Notes: generated by a model not told the origin, from the letters alone. A stretch of 64,000 nucleotides of DNA from Elusimicrobiota bacterium (GCA_016934855.1 JAFGSA010000024.1:61266-125265); one strand, 5' to 3'. Positions 48,440 through 57,162 are shown, counted from the first letter of the stretch. Made by a program: numbers and translations.

Positions 48440-48974
48440 AGTTACTCCCGTATAGTTTTTCGGCCTCGGTCCAGATATCTATCTGGCTTTTAAAGCCGTT
48501 GGCGCTGTCATGCGCCGTATTGAAGACGACTGCGTCTTCGCCGTTTATATTTTCCTTGCTCACCCTTCTTATCGTGACATCCTTAAATTTAAGGGATCCC
48601 AGAACGAGCTCGGTTATAAAGGAGAGCTCCCCTTCCCCCAGTATCACAAACGACCTGCCCCCCTTATTATATTCTTCAATAGCGTAATGCTCTATCCTCT
48701 TTTTAAGCTTGTTTATAACTGAGAAACTCCGCATCATGAACTTGTAGGATTTCCTGGTCTTCTCTTTCAGACCGCGGGCGGTAATGAAATATTTGATCTT
48801 TTTTGCGCTGAGTTTGCGTACTTTGACATAGCCTTTCTTTACCAGCCGGTTTATGAGGATGTTGGTCATACCCAGGGACAGGCCCACGTCGGTCGCTATA
48901 TCGCGCTGCGAGGGGTTATTGTTCTTGGAGATACTGTTTATTACTTTAAGTTCTTTTGTTGTTATTTCAGCCAT
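48429..48974 (-). CDS. MarR-like winged-helix regulator (EPS-associated type)
   Basis: N-terminal wHTH NNPSQRDIATDVGLSLGMTNILINRLVKKGYVKVRKL; C-terminal extension; first gene of the 44-gene run. Confidence 0.78.
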   Translation of the reverse strand: MAEITTKELKVINSISKNNNPSQRDIATDVGLSLGMTNILINRLVKKGYVKVRKLSAKKIKYFITARGLKEKTRKSYKFMMRSFSVINKLKKRIEHYAIEEYNKGGRSFVILGEGELSFITELVLGSLKFKDVTIRRVSKENINGEDAVVFNTAHDSANGFKSQIDIWTEAEKLYGSNYEF

Positions 48975-48995
48975 TGTTCAATTTTTGAACAATGG
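48971..48995. promoter_or_regulatory. perfect 25-bp palindromic operator candidate CCATTGTTCAA-TTT-TTGAACAATGG overlapping the start codon and -10 of the regulator gene
   Basis: read directly; regulator ATG is at 48974-48972 inside the palindrome. Confidence 0.8.
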
Positions 48996-49020
48996 TACCA
49001 AATAAACACAAGCATGTCAA
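48992..49020 (-). promoter_or_regulatory. sigma70-like promoter TTGACA-N17-TACCAT for the giant operon
   Basis: minus-strand -35 at 49020-49015, -10 at 48997-48992. Confidence 0.65.
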
Positions 49021-49046
49021 TATCGGCATGTGTCTTTCGGAGCCGC

Positions 49047-50207
49047 TTAACGCAGATTCTGAAGGTTATTACTGGGAGTTAATTCGAGCAGGAATTTTTC
49101 TATAGGAATACATGATATGTCATTTCTGACAAGTCTCTCATTGCCCCTGTATAAGAACAGCACATTTGCCTCGGGATATTCTTCCCGAAAACTCTTTAAT
49201 CCCCTGAAATCAGCATTGCGTATTCTATCGGTGTTTTTTACCTCCAGCCCCCATAATCCGTCTTCACCGTATATAACAAAATCAACTTCTGTCCCCGCTT
49301 TTGTTCGCCAATAATACATATTATTTGCCCTGTTTCGATAATCTATCCATGCGCGAATATGCTGGGCGACTAATCCTTCCAACGCCTGTCCTTCAATATC
49401 CCGGTCTCTGTCAAAAGGGCCCGAAGGCCGGAGCGACCTGAAAATCCCGGGATCGACAAAATAGAACTTGGGATGCGAAACCAGCTGCCTTTTAGCTCTT
49501 TTTGAGAATACCTGTAATTTAAACGAGAGGAGCAGATCCTCAAGTATCTGGATATAGGATTCAACTGATTTACGCCCGACTTCGCTTTCCCTGGCTATAT
49601 TACTCATATTAATAACGGAAGAATGAGAAAAACTTACCGCTTCCAGGAACCTGGAAAATCCGCCTATAGATCTTACGAGGCTTTCCATCTGAACTTCTTC
49701 CCTCATATACAATGCAATGTATGATTTTAAGGTATCCCCGGGACTATTAGAAGCGGTAATAAGAGGAATCATACCCGTTTCCAGAGCCTTGTTAATATCG
49801 AACTGCCGCCCGAGTTCGGCAGCCATGAAGGGATGCATATTGCTGACTATTGCGCGCCCGGCCATCAGGTCAACACCGGCGCGTCTTAATTTCCTGGCGC
49901 TTGACCCGGTAAGAATAAACCTGCTGGACCGGTCCTTTTCTATCATTTGATGGACAACATCGAGAAGCTGCGGTACTTTTTGCACTTCGTCTATCACAAT
50001 TATACGCGATGCCGGGTTGCCTGCTATAATTTCTTTCAGTATTTCCGGTTTTCCGCTTAATCTGCGGAATACGTCCGGAGAAAGCAGATCTATAAGAAGA
50101 GCGTCCGGATAAGTCTGATTAACCCATGTGGATTTACCGGTTCCCCGGGGCCCGAACAGGAATATGCTCTCATCTGCTGTATGAAAAAATCGCCTTATAA
50201 TATCCAT
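49047..50207 (-). CDS. AAA_14/DUF4143-type ATP-binding protein
   Basis: Walker A GPRGTGKST; IIVIDEVQKVPQLLD; C-terminal GTEVDFVIYGEDGLWGLEVKN. Confidence 0.9.
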   Translation of the reverse strand: MDIIRRFFHTADESIFLFGPRGTGKSTWVNQTYPDALLIDLLSPDVFRRLSGKPEILKEIIAGNPASRIIVIDEVQKVPQLLDVVHQMIEKDRSSRFILTGSSARKLRRAGVDLMAGRAIVSNMHPFMAAELGRQFDINKALETGMIPLITASNSPGDTLKSYIALYMREEVQMESLVRSIGGFSRFLEAVSFSHSSVINMSNIARESEVGRKSVESYIQILEDLLLSFKLQVFSKRAKRQLVSHPKFYFVDPGIFRSLRPSGPFDRDRDIEGQALEGLVAQHIRAWIDYRNRANNMYYWRTKAGTEVDFVIYGEDGLWGLEVKNTDRIRNADFRGLKSFREEYPEANVLFLYRGNERLVRNDISCIPIEKFLLELTPSNNLQNLR

Positions 50208-50228
50208 ATATACTGCCTTTATGGATAT
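50200..50228. promoter_or_regulatory. 9-bp inverted repeat ATATCCATA-N11-TATGGATAT spanning start codon to -10 of the ATPase gene
   Basis: arms 50200-50208 and 50220-50228 are exact reverse complements. Confidence 0.55.
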
Positions 50229-50255
50229 TGTAGCTCCATATTTACATTATGTCAA
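50227..50255 (-). promoter_or_regulatory. sigma70-like promoter TTGACA-N17-TACAAT for the ATPase gene
   Basis: -35 at 50255-50250, -10 at 50232-50227; ATG at 50207. Confidence 0.7.
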
Positions 50256-50266
50256 GTTTTGAACGA

Positions 50267-50313
50267 GAGATGCTGTTTATTACTTTAAGTTCTTATGCTG
50301 TTATCTCAGTCAT
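50267..50313 (-). pseudogene. truncated remnant of the MarR-like regulator start (MTEITA*ELKVINSIS)
   Basis: homologous to MAEITTKELKVINSIS but codon 7 is TAA and homology ends after codon 16. Confidence 0.8.
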
Positions 50314-50359
50314 TGTTCAATTTTTGAACAATGGTACAAAATAAAGGCAGGTTTGTCAA
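50267..50359. repeat. direct repeat copy 2 (93 bp) of the regulator start/operator/promoter
   Basis: gapless alignment with 48928-49020 at offset 1339. Confidence 0.88.
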
Positions 50360-50374
50360 ATGCAGGCTGCCGGC

Positions 50375-51292
50375 TCAAATTCCGCTTTTTATTATATATT
50401 TTTCTCTTTTATGGGCAGTTACGGTTATACCCACTATCAGCGCTATCAGAAGGAGCTGGACGCCTATCAAGAGGAGCAGTATTCCTAAGTGAAGGAGCGG
50501 TCTTGACGACAATCCCCGACCCTTGAACCATAGGCAGGTGAGATACGCCAGTATCCCGAATCCGGACAGGGCGGACAGGAGACCCGATACCAGTATGAAA
50601 ATAAGCGGCCGAGATGTATACCTGACGAGAAAAAAGAGGCTCAAAAACTCCCCGAAGCCCTTAGGGACCTTTTCCACGCCGTACTTGCTCTTCCCGTGTA
50701 CACGAGGGCTATGCTCGACCGCCAGTTCCGTGACCCTGTACCCGTTCCAGGAGACTATTGCAGGCAGGAACCGGTGGAGCGCCGGGGAATCCGCCATATC
50801 ATCTACAGCCTCTTTCCTGAACACCCTCATACCGCAGTTGAAATCATGCAGTTTTACGCCCGTAAAGAGCCTGGTCATCAGGTTGAAGAACTTCGATGAC
50901 ATGACCTTGCCGAACGGGTCCCTCCTCTTCCTTCTCCACCCGTTTACAAGGTCATATCCCTCTTCCATGAGCTTTATCATACCCGGGATCTCCCCCGGTT
51001 CGTCCTGAAGGTCGCCGTCCAGAGTAGCTATTATATCCCCCCGGGCCTGCTCAAATCCCGCCAGGAGGGCCTTGGATTTACCGTAGTTCTTTCTAAGCTG
51101 TACCGCTTTTATCCTGCAACCCTTTTCTTTTAGCTTTCTTAAAACCTCGAAAGTCGTATCACGGCTCCCGTCGTCTACGAATATTATCTCGTGATCTCCG
51201 TCAATTCCCTGCATGACCGGCGCCAGCTTCTCATACAGCGGTTCTACGTTCTCCGCCTCGTTATAAACCGGTATGATTACGGATATCTCCAT
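50375..51292 (-). CDS. GT2 polyprenyl-phosphate glycosyltransferase (DPM/ArnC-like)
   Basis: ISVIIPVYNEAENVEPLYEKL, FVDDGSRD, TLDGDLQDEP; two C-terminal TM helices. Confidence 0.9.
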   Translation of the reverse strand: MEISVIIPVYNEAENVEPLYEKLAPVMQGIDGDHEIIFVDDGSRDTTFEVLRKLKEKGCRIKAVQLRKNYGKSKALLAGFEQARGDIIATLDGDLQDEPGEIPGMIKLMEEGYDLVNGWRRKRRDPFGKVMSSKFFNLMTRLFTGVKLHDFNCGMRVFRKEAVDDMADSPALHRFLPAIVSWNGYRVTELAVEHSPRVHGKSKYGVEKVPKGFGEFLSLFFLVRYTSRPLIFILVSGLLSALSGFGILAYLTCLWFKGRGLSSRPLLHLGILLLLIGVQLLLIALIVGITVTAHKREKYIIKSGI

Positions 51293-52361
51293 TTAATACC
51301 TTCCTGTATACTTCCAGGGTCTCGATCGCTGTCTGCTCCCACGAATATAAAGCGGCTCTTTCACTGCTCTGCTTTTTCAATTCGCGCAGCCTGCCGCCGT
51401 CACTGATCAGACTTGCGATACTCCCGGCTATATCTTCCGGTTTCAGGCTTTCTATATACTCCGCGGCACCGGCCGCGACCTCTTCGGCAGTCTTGTTCCT
51501 GTATGTCAGTACCGGGAGCCCCGAGGCCAGCGCTTCGAGCACTGCGAGCCCGAAGCCCTCATACAGCGATAATGATACGAAGATATCCGCCGCGGCGTAC
51601 AATAGAGGCAGTTCTCCGTCTTCTATGTCTTTTAAGAAATGCACAAATCCCGAAGGCACAGCGTAATTCCCGCGGCCGGCTATGACCAGGTGATGCAAAA
51701 ACCCAGAATCTGTTTTTGCCTTAAGGAAACCTTTAACCAGGAGCGGGATGTTCTTCCTCTTCTGCGTCGTCCCCACCGCCAGCAGATATTTTTCCGGAAG
51801 AAGACGCTTTTTGCGGAAATCTTCTATAACGGTTCTATCACGCCGCTGCTTAAACGCCGAATCAGCAGCCTCGTATATCACGTTTATCCGCTTTTCCGGT
51901 ACGCCCAGTATGCGGATGAGATCGTCTTTCGTCGTCTCTGACGGCACTATCACCGCATCGGCGCGCCTGGAGGCGTTCCTCATGTTGATATGGTGGTCGA
52001 TAAGACGCAGCGCGCCGAAAGTCCCGGGATATATAAACGGCGCCAGATCGTGGATCGTAGCCACTGAACGGCAGGGTATTCTGAAAGGGAGCACGTTCCT
52101 GGTATCGTGAAGGAGGTCTATTTTATATCCTTTCAGAGCCTTGGGCAGGAGAACGTTATCCCAGTACGGCCTCATGTACCTGCCTGCGAGCGGGATCTCG
52201 ACCCAGGACGCATCCTTTAATCCGCTTCCAGTCCGTCCACGGTCGCTGAGAATAAAGTACTCGTTATCCCGGTCGACTCCAAGCAGGCCCTTTATCAGGT
52301 TGAGAGCATAGGTCCTGGGCCCCCCCGTATTGCCCTGTATCAGCACGATGCCTATCTTCAT
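51261..52361 (-). CDS. GT4-type glycosyltransferase
   Basis: GGPRTYALNLIKGL, SLYEGFGLAVLEALASGLPVLT. Confidence 0.9.
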   Translation of the reverse strand: MKIGIVLIQGNTGGPRTYALNLIKGLLGVDRDNEYFILSDRGRTGSGLKDASWVEIPLAGRYMRPYWDNVLLPKALKGYKIDLLHDTRNVLPFRIPCRSVATIHDLAPFIYPGTFGALRLIDHHINMRNASRRADAVIVPSETTKDDLIRILGVPEKRINVIYEAADSAFKQRRDRTVIEDFRKKRLLPEKYLLAVGTTQKRKNIPLLVKGFLKAKTDSGFLHHLVIAGRGNYAVPSGFVHFLKDIEDGELPLLYAAADIFVSLSLYEGFGLAVLEALASGLPVLTYRNKTAEEVAAGAAEYIESLKPEDIAGSIASLISDGGRLRELKKQSSERAALYSWEQTAIETLEVYRKVLNGDIRNHTGL

Positions 52362-52473
52362 ATTACTTTGTACCTAATAATACCCTGTGTAATGTGTAAA
52401 GATGATGGAGTAAGCGCTGGCATAAGCCAGATGAAGCGAACGACTGAATGAACCGAATGTGTAATGAAAATTG

Positions 52474-52787
52474 TATCTCGCATCTAGTATCTAGCATCCC
52501 GCAAATCCATCTGAACCCCTGCCAAGTCGTAAGTTATAAGCTATAAGCCGTAAGACTGCCTGCTTAAAGCCCGCCAAAATAAAAGAGATGGTTATATTTA
52601 TCTGGTATCTGGAATCTGACATCTAGTATCTTCTCTTATAACTTAAAACTTACAACTTATAACTTTCTTACACTAGCAACAAGCAACTTACATTCGTATC
52701 TCGCATCTCGTATTTCGTATCTCGAAAATATCCAGCACGCTTCACGCTTCACGAGATACGCTTCACGTATTACTAGCAACCAGCAAC
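52474..52787. repeat. mosaic of six or more blocks of degenerate heptanucleotide-phased repeats
   Basis: blocks TATCTCG/CATCTAG..., AAGTCGT/AAGTTAT..., TATCTGG..., CTTATAA/CTTAAAA..., TATCTCG/CATCTCG..., CACGCTT..., TAGCAAC/CAGCAAC; all period 7. Confidence 0.85.
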
Positions 52788-53980
52788 TATATTTTATGTT
52801 CCCAGCGGGCATTTATGCGCACTATACCCCTGTCCCAGGCCTTTTTTCCCGTGACGAGGAACTTATACATCCTGTCATGGTGGTCGAACGGCTGTTTCAC
52901 CATATGATCGTAAACCGACACTGACAGAAGGTATTCCCCGTCATAAAGCGGCAGGTTATCAATAATATAGTCGATATATCCTTCTCCTTCGGCATACTCT
53001 ACGGCATATCCGTCTGCCCTGGTATTCGGGCCGTCTATCTCCCTGCCGTTGATGTCGTATACCGCCAGCCCGAACACAGGGGCTTTTACCTTCCTCTGCG
53101 CATTGTAATGCATCCTGACGACCATCTTTCCGCCGTGATAAAAGACACCCGCCTCTTCACCGCCCGCACCGAGGAGCGCCACTTTTTCTATCTTCACTTC
53201 CTTCGTACCCCACCTGAGCATGCTGTTTTCCGATTTCCCGGGCACGGCGCTGTCTTCGCCGGCGCTTCTTTCCGAGACCATTCCAAGGTACTCGTCTATA
53301 ACCTCCCTTACGCTGCCCGTCTTCCTCACCCTCCCCTTATCCAGCAGCACGAGCCTGTCGCAGAAAGAGGCTATCTCGCCGAGCCCGTGGCTGACTACCA
53401 TTATCGTCTTCCCCTGCCTTCTGAACTCGCTTATCTTCTTATATGATTTTTCCCGGAAAGCCTCGTCTCCCACAGATAACACTTCGTCAAGCAGGAGTAT
53501 ATCGGGATCCACATTGACCGCGACCGAGAACCCGAACCTCAGCAACATCCCCGAAGAGAAGTTCGCCAGCTTGGTCTCTGTAAAATCCTCTATCCCCGCA
53601 AACCTTACGATCTCGTCAAACTTCTTTTCCGTATCCCTGTTCCTTATGCCGAGCATGGAAGCGTACAGGAATATATTATCGCGCGCGCTCAGCTTCGGCT
53701 TGCAGCCGATACCAAGCCCCAGTATGCCCGAGACCCGGCCGTTTACTTCGATCGCCCCGGTGTCCGGTCTCAGGATACCCGCTACCGCGCTGAGGAGAGT
53801 CGTCTTGCCGCTCCCGTTCTCGCCTATAATGCCTACGGCCTCACCTTTCTCCACCGAGAGGTTCACTCTTTCAAGGGCATAAAGAGGCTTATATATGTAT
53901 CTTCTGAAAATACCCCTGCCGGGACCGGCGTGCGGGGTCCTGAACCTGATACCCAGATCATGCAGCTTTACCGCTGTCAT
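52787..53980 (-). CDS. wzt: ABC transporter ATP-binding protein, Wzt-like with C-terminal glycan-binding-type domain
   Basis: IIGENGSGKTTLL, FSSGMLLRFGFSVA, ILLLDEVLSVGD; ~150 aa C-terminal extension. Confidence 0.88.
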   Translation of the reverse strand: MTAVKLHDLGIRFRTPHAGPGRGIFRRYIYKPLYALERVNLSVEKGEAVGIIGENGSGKTTLLSAVAGILRPDTGAIEVNGRVSGILGLGIGCKPKLSARDNIFLYASMLGIRNRDTEKKFDEIVRFAGIEDFTETKLANFSSGMLLRFGFSVAVNVDPDILLLDEVLSVGDEAFREKSYKKISEFRRQGKTIMVVSHGLGEIASFCDRLVLLDKGRVRKTGSVREVIDEYLGMVSERSAGEDSAVPGKSENSMLRWGTKEVKIEKVALLGAGGEEAGVFYHGGKMVVRMHYNAQRKVKAPVFGLAVYDINGREIDGPNTRADGYAVEYAEGEGYIDYIIDNLPLYDGEYLLSVSVYDHMVKQPFDHHDRMYKFLVTGKKAWDRGIVRINARWEHKI

Positions 53981-53982
53981 CG

Positions 53983-54756
53983 TCAGACGAGGCCCTTCGG
54001 GAAATCATGCTCTTTCCACCTGAAAACGGCGTATCCAGCCGCTAGGATCACCGAAACCGAGATCAATGTTACGGTAAACCCGCTTATAGAAGGAGGGGTA
54101 TTCTCATAAAGGGCCTTCCTCGCCATAACGATAATCCCGGTAACCGGATTCAGCAGATAATACCCGAGTACTTTTTCATTCACCCTGCTTAATGGATAGA
54201 ACACCGGCGTCGCGAAAAAACCTATCTGAAGGGCTATCCTCCATATAGGCAGCAGGTCCCTGAAAAAACAGTACACCGAAGACAGGATGAGCCCGGTGCC
54301 CAGCACCAGGAGGAATTCCAGGATGAGCACGGGGAGGACCCACAGCACATATACCGATATACTTTTAAAGACTACGACATACAGCACCATGAATACGGAC
54401 AGCTCTATAAGACAGTTTACCAGCGAGGCCAGGGAAGCGGAAATAACCAGTATTATCCTGGGAAAATTTATCCTCCTTATCACATCCATATTATCAGAGA
54501 TGGAAGAGAGGGCCTTGGTGGTTCCGGCCGAGAAGAACCCCCAGAACACTATCCCTGAAAGCAGGAACATGGCGTAATGATCGACCTCGCCTCTCATGCT
54601 GCGTGAGAATACCGCGTAAAGTACGACCATCAGCACGAAAGGATAGACCAGAGTCCACATGAATCCCAGCAGAGTGTTCTTATACATGAGCTTCATGTCC
54701 GTCACTATTAGGTTCCTTATAAGATCGGTATATCCGGCGATTTTACGCTGCGTCAT
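53983..54756 (-). CDS. wzm: ABC-2 type polysaccharide exporter permease (Wzm-like)
   Basis: LIVTDMKLMYKNTLLGFMWTLVYPFVLMVVLYAVFS; six hydrophobic segments. Confidence 0.88.
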   Translation of the reverse strand: MTQRKIAGYTDLIRNLIVTDMKLMYKNTLLGFMWTLVYPFVLMVVLYAVFSRSMRGEVDHYAMFLLSGIVFWGFFSAGTTKALSSISDNMDVIRRINFPRIILVISASLASLVNCLIELSVFMVLYVVVFKSISVYVLWVLPVLILEFLLVLGTGLILSSVYCFFRDLLPIWRIALQIGFFATPVFYPLSRVNEKVLGYYLLNPVTGIIVMARKALYENTPPSISGFTVTLISVSVILAAGYAVFRWKEHDFPKGLV

Positions 54757-54760
54757 GACT

Positions 54761-55786
54761 TTAGACCGTACTGCGCGCGAAAAGCCTGGGCAGTTTCAGC
54801 ACAGCCATCACGAACCCCGCGGCAAAACCCGGGTCGCTCTTCCCCGGCACGGTTGAGAACAGGCGAAGGGCGAGATTGAGAAAATGCTCCGCGAGCAGTA
54901 CCGGGTCCCCCGTGTTCTTCCAGTTGATCAGTATATAATTCGTCTTGACAGCGAGCTTTATCATGTACGCGGGGAAATTATCTTCGTTGTTGGTTCCCCT
55001 AAACTTATGATGTACAACGCTCCGCGGCTCGTAAATTATCTTCCACCCGTTCTCTTTAGCCCTCATGGAAAGATCGGTGTCCTCGTAATAAAAGGGATTG
55101 AAGAGGGTATCGAACCCTCCCAGACACAGGAATTTTTCCCTGGATACGGCCGATGAGCCTCCTGAAAAATAGAAGATCTCGCCAGGTTCTCCTGACCGGG
55201 GCTCTTCCTGCCATATTTCCAGAAAACCTTTTATGAACCTGCCCCTGGTACAACCGGTCTCGTTGACAAGGTATCCTCCCTCCTTCCTGGGCTCCATCCT
55301 TATGCGGGAACTCACGGCAAAAACGTCCTCACCGCGGAAATGATCCAGAAGAGGCCTTATGAAATCCTCTTCGACGATCATGTCGTTATTGAGAAAAATG
55401 ACTATATCGTTCTTCGCGTATTTCGCCGCGATATTGTTGGCGCCGGAATAATAGAGGTTGCGGGACAAGGCCAGTATCCTCACCGAAGGAAAATTTTCCC
55501 TGACGTAATCTATACTGCCGTCATCAGAACCGTTGTCCGCGAGTATCACTTCGTGCCCGGACCCGTCGTATTCTACTGCCTTGATCACTGACGGCATGCA
55601 CGTCTCGAGAAGGTGTTTCCCGTTATAATTCAGTATTATTATGCTGGCTGTCACGGTATCATGTGCGCGGAATTCGCATATCTTCCGTCTTTTCCCGGCA
55701 AACATCCTGCCTGGTATGACAACGGCGGATATCAGGACCGATACGAATCCGAGGAAGACGGATACGGGATAGAACAGTACCGTCAT
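54761..55786 (-). CDS. GT2 glycosyltransferase (rhamnosyltransferase-like)
   Basis: ASIIILNYNGKHLLETCMPSV, NDIVIFLNNDM, FNPFYYEDTDLSMRAKENGW. Confidence 0.9.
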   Translation of the reverse strand: MTVLFYPVSVFLGFVSVLISAVVIPGRMFAGKRRKICEFRAHDTVTASIIILNYNGKHLLETCMPSVIKAVEYDGSGHEVILADNGSDDGSIDYVRENFPSVRILALSRNLYYSGANNIAAKYAKNDIVIFLNNDMIVEEDFIRPLLDHFRGEDVFAVSSRIRMEPRKEGGYLVNETGCTRGRFIKGFLEIWQEEPRSGEPGEIFYFSGGSSAVSREKFLCLGGFDTLFNPFYYEDTDLSMRAKENGWKIIYEPRSVVHHKFRGTNNEDNFPAYMIKLAVKTNYILINWKNTGDPVLLAEHFLNLALRLFSTVPGKSDPGFAAGFVMAVLKLPRLFARSTV

Positions 55787-57123
55787 GCTTTTTTTCCCAC
55801 AAGGTCGGGAGCCCGGCGAGGTTCATCCAGCCACTCAAGCACAGGCTGCATGGTCAGTCCGGGACTGAGCTCTTTTTTCGCGTATTCCGCGGCCCTTTCG
55901 GCATACCTGCCCATCTCCTCCCTGTTGCCGTAAAAATAAAATATCTTTTCAGCCAGGTCCCGGGGATCAGAACACCTGTAGGTCAATACGGCTTCTCTCT
56001 CGTCCAGGAGAGCAGAGAGTTCCGATACCCTGTTCATTATAACGGGTATGCCGGCGGTTACCCATTCAAGGACCCTGTTCCTGCATCCGAGCAGTCCCTC
56101 GTACGTATCATACTCTGACAATACTGCAATATCGGTTTCTTCATATATCTTCTCAAGTTCTTTCCTGTCCACCCAGCCTCTCAGGTCAAACCTTTCCTTA
56201 AATCTTGAATTATTCACCAGCCCCATGACCCTCCAGTACGTGTTCTCGTCGTGTCCTTTCACGCTGCCGCCGGTAGATACGAACTTGAGCCGCGGGATCT
56301 TTTCCATGGCTATCTCGACGCCTTTTACAAGCGTATCGGGGTCGGCCCAGTTATTGTATGAACCGCTCCAGAGGACGACGAATTCGTCGCCGCTGCCGCC
56401 GCGTGTTTTTATCCCCTCGGCTCCTAGTTCCGCCGCATTCCTGATGGTCCTTACAAGATCGTATCCGAAAGTCCGGGAATTCAGGCGGCCCTGGGTCCCG
56501 AGCTCTCCCAAAGTCGCGTGCCTCTGCGCGTCGGAGACCACCGAGAACACGTCAGCTTTTCTCAGGACCTCTCTTTCGTAACGCCAGAAATGCCTTATGT
56601 ACCTGTCACTCGAGTAATTCGCGCATTTAGCCTGCGCTTCGGTCATGAAGTGGCCGTTTAAGTCCGCCCACACGGGGATACGTCCCGCCGCAATCCTGCA
56701 GGCAGCCAGCGCCGAATACACGTTCACTCCCACGACGGCCCTGGGCGCCGCTTTTCCCAGCGCCGACGCGATATCCTTCAGGCTGAAGCGGTCTTCCCTG
56801 ACAAAATACACCCTGAAGCGCGGGTTCAGTTCAATGTACCCGGTCGACGGGCAGTCGTCATACGACGCGGCGGATCTCGAACATATTAGAGATACGTCAT
56901 ACCCGCCGTCGGATACCGCTTTAGCGAACTGCCACGTCCGTCTTCCGAGAGCATTATGCATTCGGGCTTCCTCGAAAGGAAGCGGCGCCATACCGATTAT
57001 AACGACGGTGTCCTGAGAGGATACGGGTGGTTTATCCCACCTGAGCGTACCTGTCCTCACGGAGTTTCGCATAAAATCCTTGAGCTTCATATATAAATAG
57101 GAGGCATCCGGCAGTGTCTTCAT
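55783..57123 (-). CDS. glycosyltransferase (GT4-like)
   Basis: VLWSGSYNNWADPDTLVKG, GLLGCRNRVLEWVTAGIPVI. Confidence 0.75.
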   Translation of the reverse strand: MKTLPDASYLYMKLKDFMRNSVRTGTLRWDKPPVSSQDTVVIIGMAPLPFEEARMHNALGRRTWQFAKAVSDGGYDVSLICSRSAASYDDCPSTGYIELNPRFRVYFVREDRFSLKDIASALGKAAPRAVVGVNVYSALAACRIAAGRIPVWADLNGHFMTEAQAKCANYSSDRYIRHFWRYEREVLRKADVFSVVSDAQRHATLGELGTQGRLNSRTFGYDLVRTIRNAAELGAEGIKTRGGSGDEFVVLWSGSYNNWADPDTLVKGVEIAMEKIPRLKFVSTGGSVKGHDENTYWRVMGLVNNSRFKERFDLRGWVDRKELEKIYEETDIAVLSEYDTYEGLLGCRNRVLEWVTAGIPVIMNRVSELSALLDEREAVLTYRCSDPRDLAEKIFYFYGNREEMGRYAERAAEYAKKELSPGLTMQPVLEWLDEPRRAPDLVGKKA

Positions 57124-57133
57124 TTTAAAGTAA

Positions 57134-57162
57134 ATTATAGTCTAAATCGGTAATCTTGTCTA
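57134..57162 (-). promoter_or_regulatory. sigma70-like promoter TAGACA-N17-TATAAT close to the ATG at 57123
   Basis: -35 at 57162-57157, -10 at 57139-57134. Confidence 0.65.

Larger units (their letters stand above)
48928..49020. repeat. direct repeat copy 1 (93 bp): start of regulator gene + operator + promoter
   Basis: aligns without gaps to 50267-50359; 11 mismatches counted by eye. Confidence 0.88.

Noticed and set aside
49021-50266. IS element/transposon between the 93-bp repeats
   Set aside because: The only gene is an AAA_14/DUF4143 ATPase; no transposase or terminal inverted repeats seen, and the flanking repeat is a gene-start duplication rather than a short target-site duplication.
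52417-52430. Small hairpin CTGGC-ATAA-GCCAG as a terminator
   Set aside because: Only 5 bp stem without a U-tract on either strand; too weak to call.
52474-52787. CRISPR array or ordinary microsatellite
   Set aside because: No 24-37 bp repeats with uniform spacers; units are degenerate 7-mers that change consensus from block to block.
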